Assembly: GCF_026342735.1 (NCBI RefSeq)
Contig: NZ_JAPEMM010000001.1
Span: 2,790,001-2,854,000, forward strand
DNA length: 64,000 nt
Reading direction: 5' to 3'
From: Streptomyces sp. NBC_00193
GTDB lineage: Bacteria; Actinomycetota; Actinomycetes; Streptomycetales; Streptomycetaceae
The translations under genes were made by a program, and so were the position numbers. This document shows positions 9,053 to 20,070 of this stretch, piece after piece. The notes under the pieces are model-generated. The model ran no database searches. It saw only the letters and a list, made by a program, of their open reading frames with translations, and was not told the DNA's origin. Position 1 is the stretch's first letter. Each line of letters opens with the position of its first letter.

Positions 9053-10216
9053 TCAGCTCTTAGCGGCCGCCAGGTCGAGTGCCCGCAGCACGTCCGCGAC
9101 CAGGTCCTCGGTGTCCTCGGCCCCTGCGGAGAAGCGGATGAAGCCCTCCGGGACGGCGTCGCCGCCCCACCTCCCGCGGCGCTCCGCGGTGGAGCGCACG
9201 CCTCCGAAACTGGTGGCGTCCTCGACGAGCCGCAGGGCGGCCATGAACCGTTCCGCGTGTGCGCGGTCGGCCAGGGTGAAGGAGACCACGGAGCCGAAGC
9301 CCCGCATCTGACGCGCGGCCGTCTTGTGGGACGGGTCCGACGGCAGGCCCGGGTAGCGCAGCCCGGTGACGTCAGCGCGGTCGGCGAGGGCCTCGGCGAC
9401 GGCGAGCGCGTTGGCCCACTGGCGCTGCGCGCGCAGCTGGATGGTGGACAGGGAACGGTGGGCGAGCCAGGCCTCCATGGGCCCGGGGATCGCGCCGACC
9501 ACCTTGCGCCAGCGGCGGATGCCCGCGGCCAGCTCGGCGTTGCGGCAGACGACGTAACCGAGCAGCACGTCGCCGTGGCCGGTCAGCCCCTTGGTGCCGC
9601 TGGCCACCGAGAAGTCGGCACCCAGTTCGAGGGGGCGCTGGCCGAGCGGGGTCGCGAGGGTGTTGTCGACGGCGACGAGGGTTCCGCCGGCGTGCGCCGC
9701 GTCCACGAGGCGCCGTACGTCGCAGACGTCGAGCCCCGGGTTGGACGGGGTTTCCAGCCACAGCAGCCGGGCCCCGTCGAGTACCGAGAGCTGGGCGTCC
9801 TCGCCGGTGGGGGCGGTGCGCACGTGGACCCCGTACGCCTCCAGCTGTTCCCGTACGAGGGGCAGGGCCTGGTAGCCGTCGTCCGGGAGGACAACGGTCT
9901 CGCCGGCGCGCGCCTGGGAGAGCAGGACGGCGGAGACCGCGGCCATGCCGGAGGCGAAGACGACCGTGTCGGCCCCGTCCAGGCCGGGGGCCTCCAGCTC
10001 CCCGATGGCCCGCTCCAGCAGGGTCCAGGTGGGGTTGGTGTCGCGGCCGTAGGCGTAGGGGCCCTCGACGTCGCCCGGAAGGTGGAAGTGGGCGGCGAAG
10101 ACGGGGCCGGGCAGCGGAGGCTCGTTCTTCACGGGCTCCGGCAGACCGGCGCGGACGGCGACGGTGCCGTCGCCGAGCCGTTCCGCCCTCGGCGGCACGG
10201 GGTCGGGGGCGCTCAT
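9053..10216 (-). CDS. PLP-dependent Cys/Met-metabolism enzyme (cystathionine gamma-lyase/synthase-like)
   Basis: 387-residue fold-type I PLP enzyme of the trans-sulfuration family. Visible motifs are PYAYGRDTNPTWTLLERAI (Y and R contact the cofactor phosphate of the partner subunit), VVFASGMAAVSAVLL, LLWLETPSNPGLDVCDV and VDNTLATPLGQRPLELGADF. The Schiff-base lysine lies in VASGTKGLTGHGD. It could degrade or make cystathionine, or act on methionine; the sequence alone does not decide. ATG at 10216 has AAGGAG upstream and overlaps the ptpA stop as ATGA, so translation is coupled. Last gene of the holin-like-ptpA-lyase operon. Confidence 0.85.
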   Translation of the reverse strand: MSAPDPVPPRAERLGDGTVAVRAGLPEPVKNEPPLPGPVFAAHFHLPGDVEGPYAYGRDTNPTWTLLERAIGELEAPGLDGADTVVFASGMAAVSAVLLSQARAGETVVLPDDGYQALPLVREQLEAYGVHVRTAPTGEDAQLSVLDGARLLWLETPSNPGLDVCDVRRLVDAAHAGGTLVAVDNTLATPLGQRPLELGADFSVASGTKGLTGHGDVLLGYVVCRNAELAAGIRRWRKVVGAIPGPMEAWLAHRSLSTIQLRAQRQWANALAVAEALADRADVTGLRYPGLPSDPSHKTAARQMRGFGSVVSFTLADRAHAERFMAALRLVEDATSFGGVRSTAERRGRWGGDAVPEGFIRFSAGAEDTEDLVADVLRALDLAAAKS

Positions 10217-10716
10217 GGGGTGTGCTCCTTCTCCTTCACGGCTTCGCTCACGGCGGCCAGCAGGCCGGGGCTCGCGGCCTCGACCAGCTGCAGGCACTCC
10301 TCGAATCCGTCGAGGGGGCCGTAGTAGGGGTCCGGTACGTCGGTCTGGGCGGCGGAGGCCGCCGGGTCGTAGGACCGCAGCAGCCGGACCTTGGCGGCGT
10401 CCTCGGGGGTGGGGGCGAGCGCCCTCAGGTCACGCAGGTGCCCGGCGTCGAGGGCGATGACGAGGTTGAGGCCGGCGAACCAGGAGGCCCGGAACTGCCG
10501 GGCCCGGTGGCCCGGCTCGTAACCGGCGGCCTCCAGGACGGCCACGGTGCGCGGGTCGGCCCCGTCACCCTCGTGCCAGCCGCCGGTGCCGGCGCTGTCC
10601 ACCTCGACCAGGCCCGAGAGCCCGGCGTCGGCCACGTGGGAGCGGAAGACCGACTCGGCCATGGGCGAGCGGCAGATGTTGCCGGTGCAGACGAAGCACA
10701 CGCGGTACTTGGGCAC
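10213..10716 (-). CDS. ptpA: low-molecular-weight protein-tyrosine phosphatase PtpA
   Basis: 167-residue cytoplasmic phosphatase. The P-loop C-x5-R is complete in VCTGNICRSPMAES at the N-terminus, and the general-acid Asp is in the C-terminal DPYYGPLDGFEE. In S. coelicolor PtpA dephosphorylates phosphotyrosine proteins, and overexpression affects antibiotic production. The start lies 6 bp after the holin-like gene, and the stop overlaps the lyase start, so all three genes are probably one transcription unit. The length matches the family. Confidence 0.93.
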   Translation of the reverse strand: MPKYRVCFVCTGNICRSPMAESVFRSHVADAGLSGLVEVDSAGTGGWHEGDGADPRTVAVLEAAGYEPGHRARQFRASWFAGLNLVIALDAGHLRDLRALAPTPEDAAKVRLLRSYDPAASAAQTDVPDPYYGPLDGFEECLQLVEAASPGLLAAVSEAVKEKEHTP

Positions 10717-10722
10717 TCGGCT

Positions 10723-11103
10723 TCAGTCCCTGTCGAGGACCATGTTCAGGGCCCAGGAGACGATGGAGACGATCAGGGCGCCGGCGATCGCCGACCAGAA
10801 GAAGTTGTCGACGTGGAAGCTGAGGTCGAACTGCTTGGCCAGCCACGAGGTCAGCAGCAGCATCGCCGCGTTCACCACGATGGTGAACAGGCCGAGGGTG
10901 AGGACGAACAGCGGCAGCGAGAGCAGCTTCACCACGGGCTTGACGATGAGGTTGACCAGGCCGAAGATCAGCGCGACCAGGATCAGGGAGAGCGCTTGAC
11001 GGCCCGTGCTGCTGCCGTCGTCCAGCGTGATGCCCGAGACGAGCCAGATGGCGACGCCGAGGGCTGCCGCGTTGGCGAGGGTCTTGACTACGAAATTCGT
11101 CAT
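10723..11103 (-). CDS. holin-like integral membrane protein (PF04020 family)
   Basis: 126 residues with four predicted hydrophobic helices: residues ~5-25, ~37-60 (ALSLILVALIFGLVNLIVKP), ~64-88 (LPLFVLTLGLFTIVVNAAM) and ~100-122. The pattern G-L-V-N-x-x-V-K-P between helices 2 and 3 is the signature of the phage-holin-superfamily-IV/YvlD membrane proteins. Despite the name these are widespread chromosomal proteins of unknown role, and no phage genes are nearby. First gene of the operon with ptpA, divergent from the cupin gene. Confidence 0.85.
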   Translation of the reverse strand: MTNFVVKTLANAAALGVAIWLVSGITLDDGSSTGRQALSLILVALIFGLVNLIVKPVVKLLSLPLFVLTLGLFTIVVNAAMLLLTSWLAKQFDLSFHVDNFFWSAIAGALIVSIVSWALNMVLDRD

Positions 11104-11193
11104 GTGTCTGATCGTTGCAGAGATGGTCCCGGTGGAACATCAGCTGATCTGCGGATGCTTGCCGGACGAGAGAGCACAAGGGGTACGAAGAAG

Positions 11194-11511
11194 ATGAAGG
11201 CCTTCCGGCTGGACGAGCTCGAGGCCGAGCGGGCCGCGAACAAGGGTGCCTACCTGCAGTTCCTGCGCGAGCGGAACATGTCGGTCGGGCTGTACGCGCT
11301 GGACGCCGGGCAGAGCGACCCCCAACAGCCCCACGGCCAGGACGAGGTGTACTTCGTCGTGAGCGGCCGGGCCTCGATCACCGTCGGGGAGGAGACGACG
11401 ATGGTCGCCAACGGGAGCGTGGTCTACGTGCCGGCCGGGGTGCCGCACAAGTTCCACCACATCACCGAGAACCTGAAGGTGATGGTCGTCTTCTCTCCGC
11501 CGGAAGGGTGA
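11194..11511 (+). CDS. small cupin-domain protein
   Basis: 105-residue single cupin barrel. Cupin motif 1 appears as PHGQDEVYFVVSGRASITVG and motif 2 as VYVPAGVPHKFHHI, giving the usual His/Glu/His metal ligands. Small cupins of this type are often metal-binding isomerases, dioxygenases or ligand sensors, and nothing nearby points to a substrate. ATG at 11194 follows GGGGTACGAAGAAG. Longer upstream readings of this frame cross the divergent ptpA operon and are not real. Monocistronic. Confidence 0.85.
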   Translation: MKAFRLDELEAERAANKGAYLQFLRERNMSVGLYALDAGQSDPQQPHGQDEVYFVVSGRASITVGEETTMVANGSVVYVPAGVPHKFHHITENLKVMVVFSPPEG

Positions 11512-11687
11512 ACGCCCCCCGGGGACTGAGCGCCACTGAGGGGCACTGAGGGTCCGCAGCCCTGTCCCCCTAGGGGTCGGATCAGGGGACTACGAGGGCT
11601 CGCGGGCCCCCGCCGAGGGCCCTGGCCTCCTAGCATCGAGAGCAGGAGTTCACCGGCTAGACGGACTAGGAAGAAGAGGTCGAGGAC

Positions 11688-11915
11688 ATGGAAGGCATCC
11701 GAGCGATATTCGAGGGCATGCCCTGGTGGGTCAAGTGGGTCGCCGTTCCGCTGCTGGTGCTGTTCGTCTTCGGTGGCGTGATCACCAGCATCATCGGTGC
11801 GCTGATCGGCTTCCTGTTCAAGGCGCTGCTCCTCGTGGCCCTCGTCGGAGGTCTGATCTTCGTCGTCAGGAAGTTCAAGGGCACCGAGTCGAAGTCCTCC
11901 GCCGGGGAGTGGTAG
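11688..11915 (+). CDS. small membrane protein, DUF5326-type
   Basis: 75 residues: an amphipathic N-terminus MEGIRAIFEGMPWWVKW, one long hydrophobic region that could span once or as a hairpin (VAVPLLVLFVFGG ... LLVALVGGLIFVV), and a charged tail RKFKGTESKSSAGEW. It matches the short Streptomyces DUF5326 proteins found upstream of ssgR as I recall them. Function unknown. GGAAGAAGAGG lies a few bases before the ATG. Probably cell-membrane located. Confidence 0.75.
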   Translation: MEGIRAIFEGMPWWVKWVAVPLLVLFVFGGVITSIIGALIGFLFKALLLVALVGGLIFVVRKFKGTESKSSAGEW

Positions 11916-12090
11916 AACTGGCACAACCAGGGTCACAGCGGGATTAACCCAGCTGAGGGAACGTGAAGCGCCAAACCGCTCACAGCCCGGGAATCGGCGG
12001 ATAGAGTGGCAATCTGTGCCGTTCCCTGGGCACCGAACGCCGGTACTACCGCTCTGACCTGCGGTTCTTTGTTACAGCCGCCGAGCACGA

Positions 12091-12167
12091 CCCCCAGGAG
12101 TCACGGCACACGCGGGGGCGGCCCCCGCAGGGCGGGCCCCCCCAAGGCTCGCCGCCACGCCTGGGGG
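12091..12167 (+). promoter_or_regulatory. possible structured mRNA leader sequestering the ssgR ribosome site
   Basis: CCCCCAGG (12091-12098) is complementary to CCTGGGGG (12160-12167), which contains the ssgR Shine-Dalgarno-like stretch. Between them lies an almost loop-free stem GCGGGGGC/GCCCCCGC (12112-12119, 12121-12128). Folding would bury the ribosome site. This is a complementarity seen by eye, with no evidence that the transcript starts upstream of it. Confidence 0.35.
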
Positions 12168-12173
12168 TGAGCT

Positions 12174-12944
12174 TTGTCTTCGGTTCACAATGCCGGTGTG
12201 CCGACTCTGATCGGTTCGGTGCAGCGGGCACTGAGGCTGCTCGAAGCGGTGGGTTCCCATAGTGAGGGAGCCCCGGCGAAACAACTGGCGCGCGAGGCCG
12301 GGCTCCCGCTTCCCACTGCGTACCACCTGCTGCGCACCCTGACGCACGAGGGCTATCTGCGACGGGAGAGCGGAGTCTTCGTCCTGGGGGACGCCGCGGG
12401 CCGACTGGCCGGTGGCGGGCTTCAGCAGAAACGTCGCAGCATGATCCTCGACTCTCTCGCGCACTTCCGCGACGCGGTCGGGGCCCCCGTCTACTTCGCC
12501 GTCTACCGCGAGGGTGAGATCGAGGTCGTGGGCGTCTCGGACACCCCGGCGAACCCGGCCTGCGAAGAGTGGGCCGACTTCCGCGAGACCGGCCACGCGC
12601 ACGCCATCGGGCAGTGCCTGCTCGGCCAGCTCGACGAGAAGGCGCGCAAGGACTACTACGACCGTCATCCGGTCGAGGCCATCACCGCCTACACCGTGCG
12701 GGATCTCCAGGCTCTGGAGCAGCGGATCAGCTCCATGGAGCGGATGCAGCCGGTGACCGAGCGGCAGGAATACGCCCTGGGTACGGTGTGCGCGGCCATC
12801 CCCATCACGGCCGGCGACACCGCCGCGACGATGGCGATTTCTCTCCCTCTGCACCAGGAAAATCGATTGCTGTATGCGGTCGATCGGCTACGGAGTGAAG
12901 TAGGCGCGCTGTTGAGCACCCTCTCGTTCTCTATCAGTATCTGA
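12174..12944 (+). CDS. ssgR: IclR-family regulator SsgR, activator of ssgA
   Basis: 256-residue IclR-type transcription factor. The N-terminal winged helix is at about residues 9-75, with the recognition region LPLPTAYHLLRTLTHEGYLR. A C-terminal IclR effector domain follows (PVYFAVYREGEIEVVGVS ... HAIGQCLLGQLDEKARKDYY). In S. coelicolor the same gene (SCO3925) lies next to ssgA and is required for its transcription during sporulation. The apparent start is TTG at 12174 with GGGGGTGA 4-5 bases upstream; GTG at 12198 (VPTLIGSVQRAL) would also keep the whole HTH. The start codon and the possible leader fold suggest low or controlled translation. Confidence 0.92.
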   Translation: MSSVHNAGVPTLIGSVQRALRLLEAVGSHSEGAPAKQLAREAGLPLPTAYHLLRTLTHEGYLRRESGVFVLGDAAGRLAGGGLQQKRRSMILDSLAHFRDAVGAPVYFAVYREGEIEVVGVSDTPANPACEEWADFRETGHAHAIGQCLLGQLDEKARKDYYDRHPVEAITAYTVRDLQALEQRISSMERMQPVTERQEYALGTVCAAIPITAGDTAATMAISLPLHQENRLLYAVDRLRSEVGALLSTLSFSISI

Positions 12945-12966
12945 AAACTCACTCCTTGTGATCTGC

Positions 12967-12993
12967 AAGCGCTTACACCACTCTTGTCAAGAG
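12967..12993 (+). promoter_or_regulatory. palindromes in the ssgR-ssgA gap, candidate regulator site
   Basis: Two short palindromes lie in the 97-bp gap: AAGCGCTT (12967-12974) and CTCTTG-T-CAAGAG (12981-12993). They fall 50-75 bp before the ssgA start, where SsgR is known to act in S. coelicolor. Assignment to SsgR is an inference from position. Confidence 0.3.
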
Positions 12994-13041
12994 GGCCTTG
13001 GGGGATCATTCCTGGCCACTTCCACTACAGCGGGGTAGGCA

Positions 13042-13491
13042 ATGCGCGAGTCGGTACAGGCAGAGGTCATGATGAGTTTCCTCGTTTCCGAGGAGCTCTC
13101 GTTCCGGATCCCGGTGGAACTCCGGTACGACGCTCGTGACCCCTACGCAGTCCGCCTGACCTTCCACCTTCCCGGAGATGCGCCCGTGACCTGGGCGTTC
13201 GGCCGGGAGCTCCTTCTCGACGGCATCAACAAGCCGTGCGGTGACGGCGATGTCCACATCGCCCCGACCGATCCGGAGGAACTGTCCGATGTCCACATCC
13301 GGCTGCAAGTAGGTGCAGACCGGGCTCTCTTCCGCGCCAGCGCGGCGCCACTCGTGGCGTTCCTCGACCGTACCGACCGGATCGTTCCGCTCGGCCAGGA
13401 GCGCAACCTCGGGGACTTCGAGGAGAACCTCGACGAGGCGCTCGACAAGATCCTCGCGGAATCGCAGCAGAACGAGCAGAACGCGGGCTGA
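13042..13491 (+). CDS. ssgA: sporulation septation activator SsgA
   Basis: 149-residue SsgA-like protein (SALP), a family confined to morphologically complex actinomycetes. It shows the family signature MSFLVSEELSFRIPVELRY, DPYAVRLTFHLPGDAPVTWA and FGRELLLDGINKPCGDGDV, and the late LVAFLDRTDRIVPLGQE. SsgA marks sites of peptidoglycan synthesis and controls SsgB/FtsZ placement for sporulation septa. ATG at 13042 (MRESVQAEVMMSF) has GGGGTAGG upstream. It lies directly downstream of its activator gene ssgR. The acidic C-terminal ~25 residues are slightly longer than in some orthologs, as far as I recall. Confidence 0.96.
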   Translation: MRESVQAEVMMSFLVSEELSFRIPVELRYDARDPYAVRLTFHLPGDAPVTWAFGRELLLDGINKPCGDGDVHIAPTDPEELSDVHIRLQVGADRALFRASAAPLVAFLDRTDRIVPLGQERNLGDFEENLDEALDKILAESQQNEQNAG

Positions 13492-13572
13492 CGCGAGCCC
13501 GGCCGGACACCTCCTGACCAGGGTCTGCCGGCAAGCGTCAACGCACCGTCCGGATCAACCTGCATGACCACG

Positions 13573-13596
13573 GCTCAGCGTGCCGACGCGCTGAGC
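13573..13596. terminator. hairpin between ssgA and the convergent YibE/F gene
   Basis: GCTCAGCG (13573-13580) and CGCTGAGC (13589-13596) form an 8-bp perfect stem in the gap between convergent genes, so it may end transcription from either side. No T tract. Confidence 0.5.
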
Positions 13597-13666
13597 GCTC
13601 CACCTTGCCGTTCCTCACGACCGGCCGCCTGCGCGAACTGACCCGTCGCGCCCGCCGGTCCGCCTT

Positions 13667-15073
13667 TCAGCGCTTGCGTCGCCGGCCCCGGCCGCCGCGG
13701 AGCGGCCCCGAGGCCGCTGTGGCCGCCGGGGATTGCGCGCGGTCCGCGGACACCACCAGCGCGGCCAGGGCCGTCGTCACGGGTACCGAGGCCACCAGTC
13801 CGATCGAGCCCACGAGGGTTCGTACGATCTCTTCCGCGACCAGCTCGCTGTTGGCCACCGACCCCATGCTGCTGTTCGCGATCGAGAACAGCAGGAGCAG
13901 CGGCAACGCCGCGCCCGCGTAGGCCAGTACCAGCGTGTTGACCACTGAGGCGATGTGGTCCCGCCCGATGCGGATGCCCGCCCGGTAGAGCCCGCGCGGG
14001 CCCATCGACGGGTCGGCCTGGTGGAGTTCCCACACCGCCGAGGTCTGAGTGACGGTCACGTCGTCGAGTACGCCGAGCGATCCGATGATGACACCAGCAA
14101 GCAGCAAACCGCTCATGTCGATGTTCGGGTAGAGCCCGTGGATCAGCCCGGTGTTGTCGTCCGTGTTGCCGCTGAGGAACGCCCAGTCGATGAACAGCGA
14201 GCCCAGCAGGCCGATCAGCAGCAGCGAGATGATGGTGCCGAGGACCGCGACCGAGGTGCGGGCCGTCAGTCCGTGGCACATGTACAGCGCGATCAGCATG
14301 ATCGCGCTGGCTCCGACCACGGCCACGACCAGCGGATTCGAACCCTGCAGGATCGCCGGGAGGATGAAGAGGGTCAGCACGGCGAAGCTGACGACGAGGG
14401 CGATGAGCGCGAACAGCCCGCGCATCCGCCCGACGATGATCACCGAGAGGGCGAAGATGCCGGCGAGCAGGGCCATCGGCAGCTTGCGGTTCACGTCGAT
14501 CACGGAGTACTGGAGATCCCGGGGCGCGTCCGGGGCGTAGGCGACCACCACGCCCTGCCCGTCCGTCAACTGCCGTGGTGCGCCCGGCTGGACGATCTCG
14601 ACGAACTCGCGGCCCTTGTCGGGCCCGCTGCCGACCTTGATCGTGGCCTTCTTGCACTCGCCGTTCTGCGCGGCCAGGGCCTCGCGCCCCTCGGGGGTGG
14701 AGGTGTCGCCGGTGGGCGGCACCTGCGCGGCGTTCACGGATTTGCAGTCGACGTTCTGCAGTGCGACGACCGTGCCCTGCTGGGTCTGCCGGTCGAAGCC
14801 GACCCCGGTGCGCTCGTGGCCCGGCGCGCCACCGGGCCAGAGCACCACCATGCCGATCACGACGGCGGCGGCGAAGGGGATCAGCACGGCCGCGATCACC
14901 TTGCGCAGGTGCTTCGAGACGGGGGCCGCCGGGCCATGGCTGTGCGCATGGCCGTGGGAGTGTCCGGCAGAGGGGGCGGGCGAGTGACCGGGTTCCGCGT
15001 GCGCGTGGCCGGCGTGGCCTGCGTGACCAGCGGGATCCGTGGGCTCGGTGGGGGGCTGCGGCGAGGACGTCAC
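13667..15073 (-). CDS. YibE/F-family multispanning membrane protein with His-rich N-terminus
   Basis: 468-residue integral membrane protein. The first ~45 residues are cytoplasmic and His/Gly/Ala-rich (HAGHAGHAHAEPGHS, GHSHGHAHSHG), a possible metal-binding tail. One transmembrane helix (AAVLIPFAAAVVIGMVVLW) is followed by an external beta-rich domain with paired Cys, then about seven helices typical of YibE/F (GILDDVTVTQ is read here as GVLDDVTVTQTSAVWELH). The family is described as putative transporters; the substrate is unknown. GTG at 15073 (VTSSPQPPTEP) was chosen; GTG at 15106 is possible. It ends in an Arg/Lys-rich tail. It is divergent from the thiC riboswitch. Confidence 0.8.
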   Translation of the reverse strand: MTSSPQPPTEPTDPAGHAGHAGHAHAEPGHSPAPSAGHSHGHAHSHGPAAPVSKHLRKVIAAVLIPFAAAVVIGMVVLWPGGAPGHERTGVGFDRQTQQGTVVALQNVDCKSVNAAQVPPTGDTSTPEGREALAAQNGECKKATIKVGSGPDKGREFVEIVQPGAPRQLTDGQGVVVAYAPDAPRDLQYSVIDVNRKLPMALLAGIFALSVIIVGRMRGLFALIALVVSFAVLTLFILPAILQGSNPLVVAVVGASAIMLIALYMCHGLTARTSVAVLGTIISLLLIGLLGSLFIDWAFLSGNTDDNTGLIHGLYPNIDMSGLLLAGVIIGSLGVLDDVTVTQTSAVWELHQADPSMGPRGLYRAGIRIGRDHIASVVNTLVLAYAGAALPLLLLFSIANSSMGSVANSELVAEEIVRTLVGSIGLVASVPVTTALAALVVSADRAQSPAATAASGPLRGGRGRRRKR

Positions 15074-15149
15074 TGACTGATCATCGCAACAGATGAGGGG
15101 GCCCACTGTTCAGCACGCCACACATGACGCTAGCGTGGGGGCTACTTTG

Positions 15150-17072
<1,923 letters not shown>

Positions 17073-17091
17073 CCTCCCGCCACCGGTACAC

Positions 17092-17135
17092 ACGGACGGC
17101 CCGCGACACCGAGGGGGGAGTCGCGGGCCGTCCGT
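17092..17135 (+). terminator. thiC terminator hairpin
   Basis: ACGGACGGCCCGCGAC (17092-17107) pairs perfectly with GTCGCGGGCCGTCCGT (17120-17135), a 16-bp stem starting 19 bp after the stop. It probably also serves the convergent glycosyltransferase gene. Confidence 0.85.
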
Positions 17136-17172
17136 TGGGGTATTACGGGGGTGGACGTTCGGGCGAAGGCCG

Positions 17173-18285
17173 TCAGGCGAAGGCCCGGGAGGCCACGCCC
17201 AGCTTGCGCCGTGCGAATTCGAGGTTCGCGAGGACCCGGTCCTGCTGGTCGTCGGGCAGCTTGCCGCCCTGGAGCAGGAGCTCGCAGCAGTCCAAGGACT
17301 CCTGGTACTCCCCGGTCCAGTAGGCGGCCACGGCGAGTTCGTCGAGTGCGCGCCAGTCGTGCCAGGCGAACTCGACGAAGAGGATGTCGTCCGGGGACGG
17401 CACCCGTACTGCCTGCCGGGCGAACAAGTAGGCGAGAGGCCAGCGGTTTTCGAGGCGGCAGAGCCGGGCGAGGTCGCCGAGGGCCTCGGCGCGTGAGGGC
17501 CGGCTCTCGTGTGCCCGCAGGTAGCGGTCCATCACCTCGGCCGACGGCCTCTTGAGGGTGACCGCGAGCCGTGCGGCGTAGAGCTGCGCGCAGTAGGTCT
17601 CCTCGGCCCAGCCGCCCATGGCCACCCGGCGGTCGTAGGCGTCGAGGGACTTCTCCGGCTCTCCCGCGTCGCGCCAGCTCTGGGCCAGGTAGAAGGCGTA
17701 GCGGGTGTTGTCGGGTTCCTTCGCGAGGCCTTCGGTGAGTACCTCCGCATCGCGCAGGTACTTCGCTCGCTGACCTTCTTCGCGGAGGCGGCCCCCACCG
17801 CCGACGGAGAGGATGTTGAAGCCCTCGATCACGTCGCGGCCGTACTCGGTGCCGCAGTCGATGTACTCGTGGAGCACGCCCACGTACCGCCAGGGCAGCC
17901 GGGTGGCGACCAGCGCCGGCCGCCAGTGCACGATCGGACCGTCGTGCAGCGCCACCTGGTACGCGTCGAGGGTCAGGTCCGGCATGCGGAACCCGGGCTG
18001 GATCTGCATCTCGTCGTCGCCGTCGATGAACAGCAGGTAGTCCGCGCTGGAGCGCGCGAGTTCGATCGCCTCGGTGCGGCTGCCGTCGAAACCCTTCCAC
18101 GGCCGGTCGTGGAGCGTGCCGGGCAGGTCGGCGAAGCAGTCCCGGATGACGTCCTGGGTGCCGTCGGTGGAACCCGTGTCCACGATCACCCAGGTGTCGA
18201 TCAGGGGGCGCACCGACTCCAGGCACTTCCGGATCGTCGGCGCCTCGTTCTTGACGATCATGTTCAGACAGATGGTCGGCCTCAC
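17173..18285 (-). CDS. family-2 glycosyltransferase with TPR-like C-terminal half
   Basis: 370-residue cytoplasmic GT-A enzyme. The N-terminus LNMIVKNEAPTIRKCLESV and VIVDTGSTDGT are the nucleotide-sugar-binding strands, and D88-G-D-D91 (LLFIDGDDEM) is the metal-binding DxD. The GT domain ends near residue 190. The remainder is helical and repeat-like (RYAFYLAQSWRDAGEPEKSL, YQESLDCCELLLQGGKLPDD), resembling TPR repeats that often dock a protein acceptor. This layout is shared with peptide/protein glycosyltransferases of the SunS type. GTG at 18285 has AGAGGG upstream. It is divergent from the collagen-like gene at 18546, which suggests, without proof, that this protein is its acceptor. Confidence 0.82.
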   Translation of the reverse strand: MRPTICLNMIVKNEAPTIRKCLESVRPLIDTWVIVDTGSTDGTQDVIRDCFADLPGTLHDRPWKGFDGSRTEAIELARSSADYLLFIDGDDEMQIQPGFRMPDLTLDAYQVALHDGPIVHWRPALVATRLPWRYVGVLHEYIDCGTEYGRDVIEGFNILSVGGGGRLREEGQRAKYLRDAEVLTEGLAKEPDNTRYAFYLAQSWRDAGEPEKSLDAYDRRVAMGGWAEETYCAQLYAARLAVTLKRPSAEVMDRYLRAHESRPSRAEALGDLARLCRLENRWPLAYLFARQAVRVPSPDDILFVEFAWHDWRALDELAVAAYWTGEYQESLDCCELLLQGGKLPDDQQDRVLANLEFARRKLGVASRAFA

Positions 18286-18532
18286 CGCAGCACCCTCTCG
18301 TCGGACGGATCGCGGGCGACGTTAGGGAGTGCGGGTGCCGATGGGGCGGCGGCACGCCGGTGGCGCTACCGGCCGGTGGGCTGCGGCGCATCCGTTCGGA
18401 GGTGTCTGATAAGCCGTTCTACTGATAAACATCCCGGTCATCTCAAGATCCGGGCGGCTCCGTCCGTAGGTCCCAAGGACGTTCGAACTCGCAGCCGGGG
18501 CGCCATCCGTTCCGGCTCGCATTCCGTTCCTA

Positions 18533-19889
<1,357 letters not shown>

Positions 19890-19944
19890 CGACCCAACGG
19901 TTAACCCCGGCGGAAGCAACAGCATGACCCAGCAGTGAACCCAA

Positions 19945-19993
19945 GCGGCCCGGAGTGCCGCCGGACTTCGGTCCGGCCGGCGCTCCGGGCCGC
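19945..19993 (+). terminator. strong hairpin terminator after collagen-like gene
   Basis: A 22-bp near-perfect stem is capped by CCGGAC-TTCG-GTCCGG, a C(UUCG)G tetraloop. It lies 56 bp after the stop of the collagen-like gene. Confidence 0.8.
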
Positions 19994-20070
19994 CGCACGT
20001 CCGGTAGTCGCACGAGGCTTCGCCGGAGGGCTTGTCCTGGAGTGTGCTCCAGCTCCTACAGTGCGGGCCC

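Noticed and set aside
10723..11103. Prophage remnant suggested by the holin-like gene
   Set aside because: The family is a widespread chromosomal membrane protein and no other phage gene is near.
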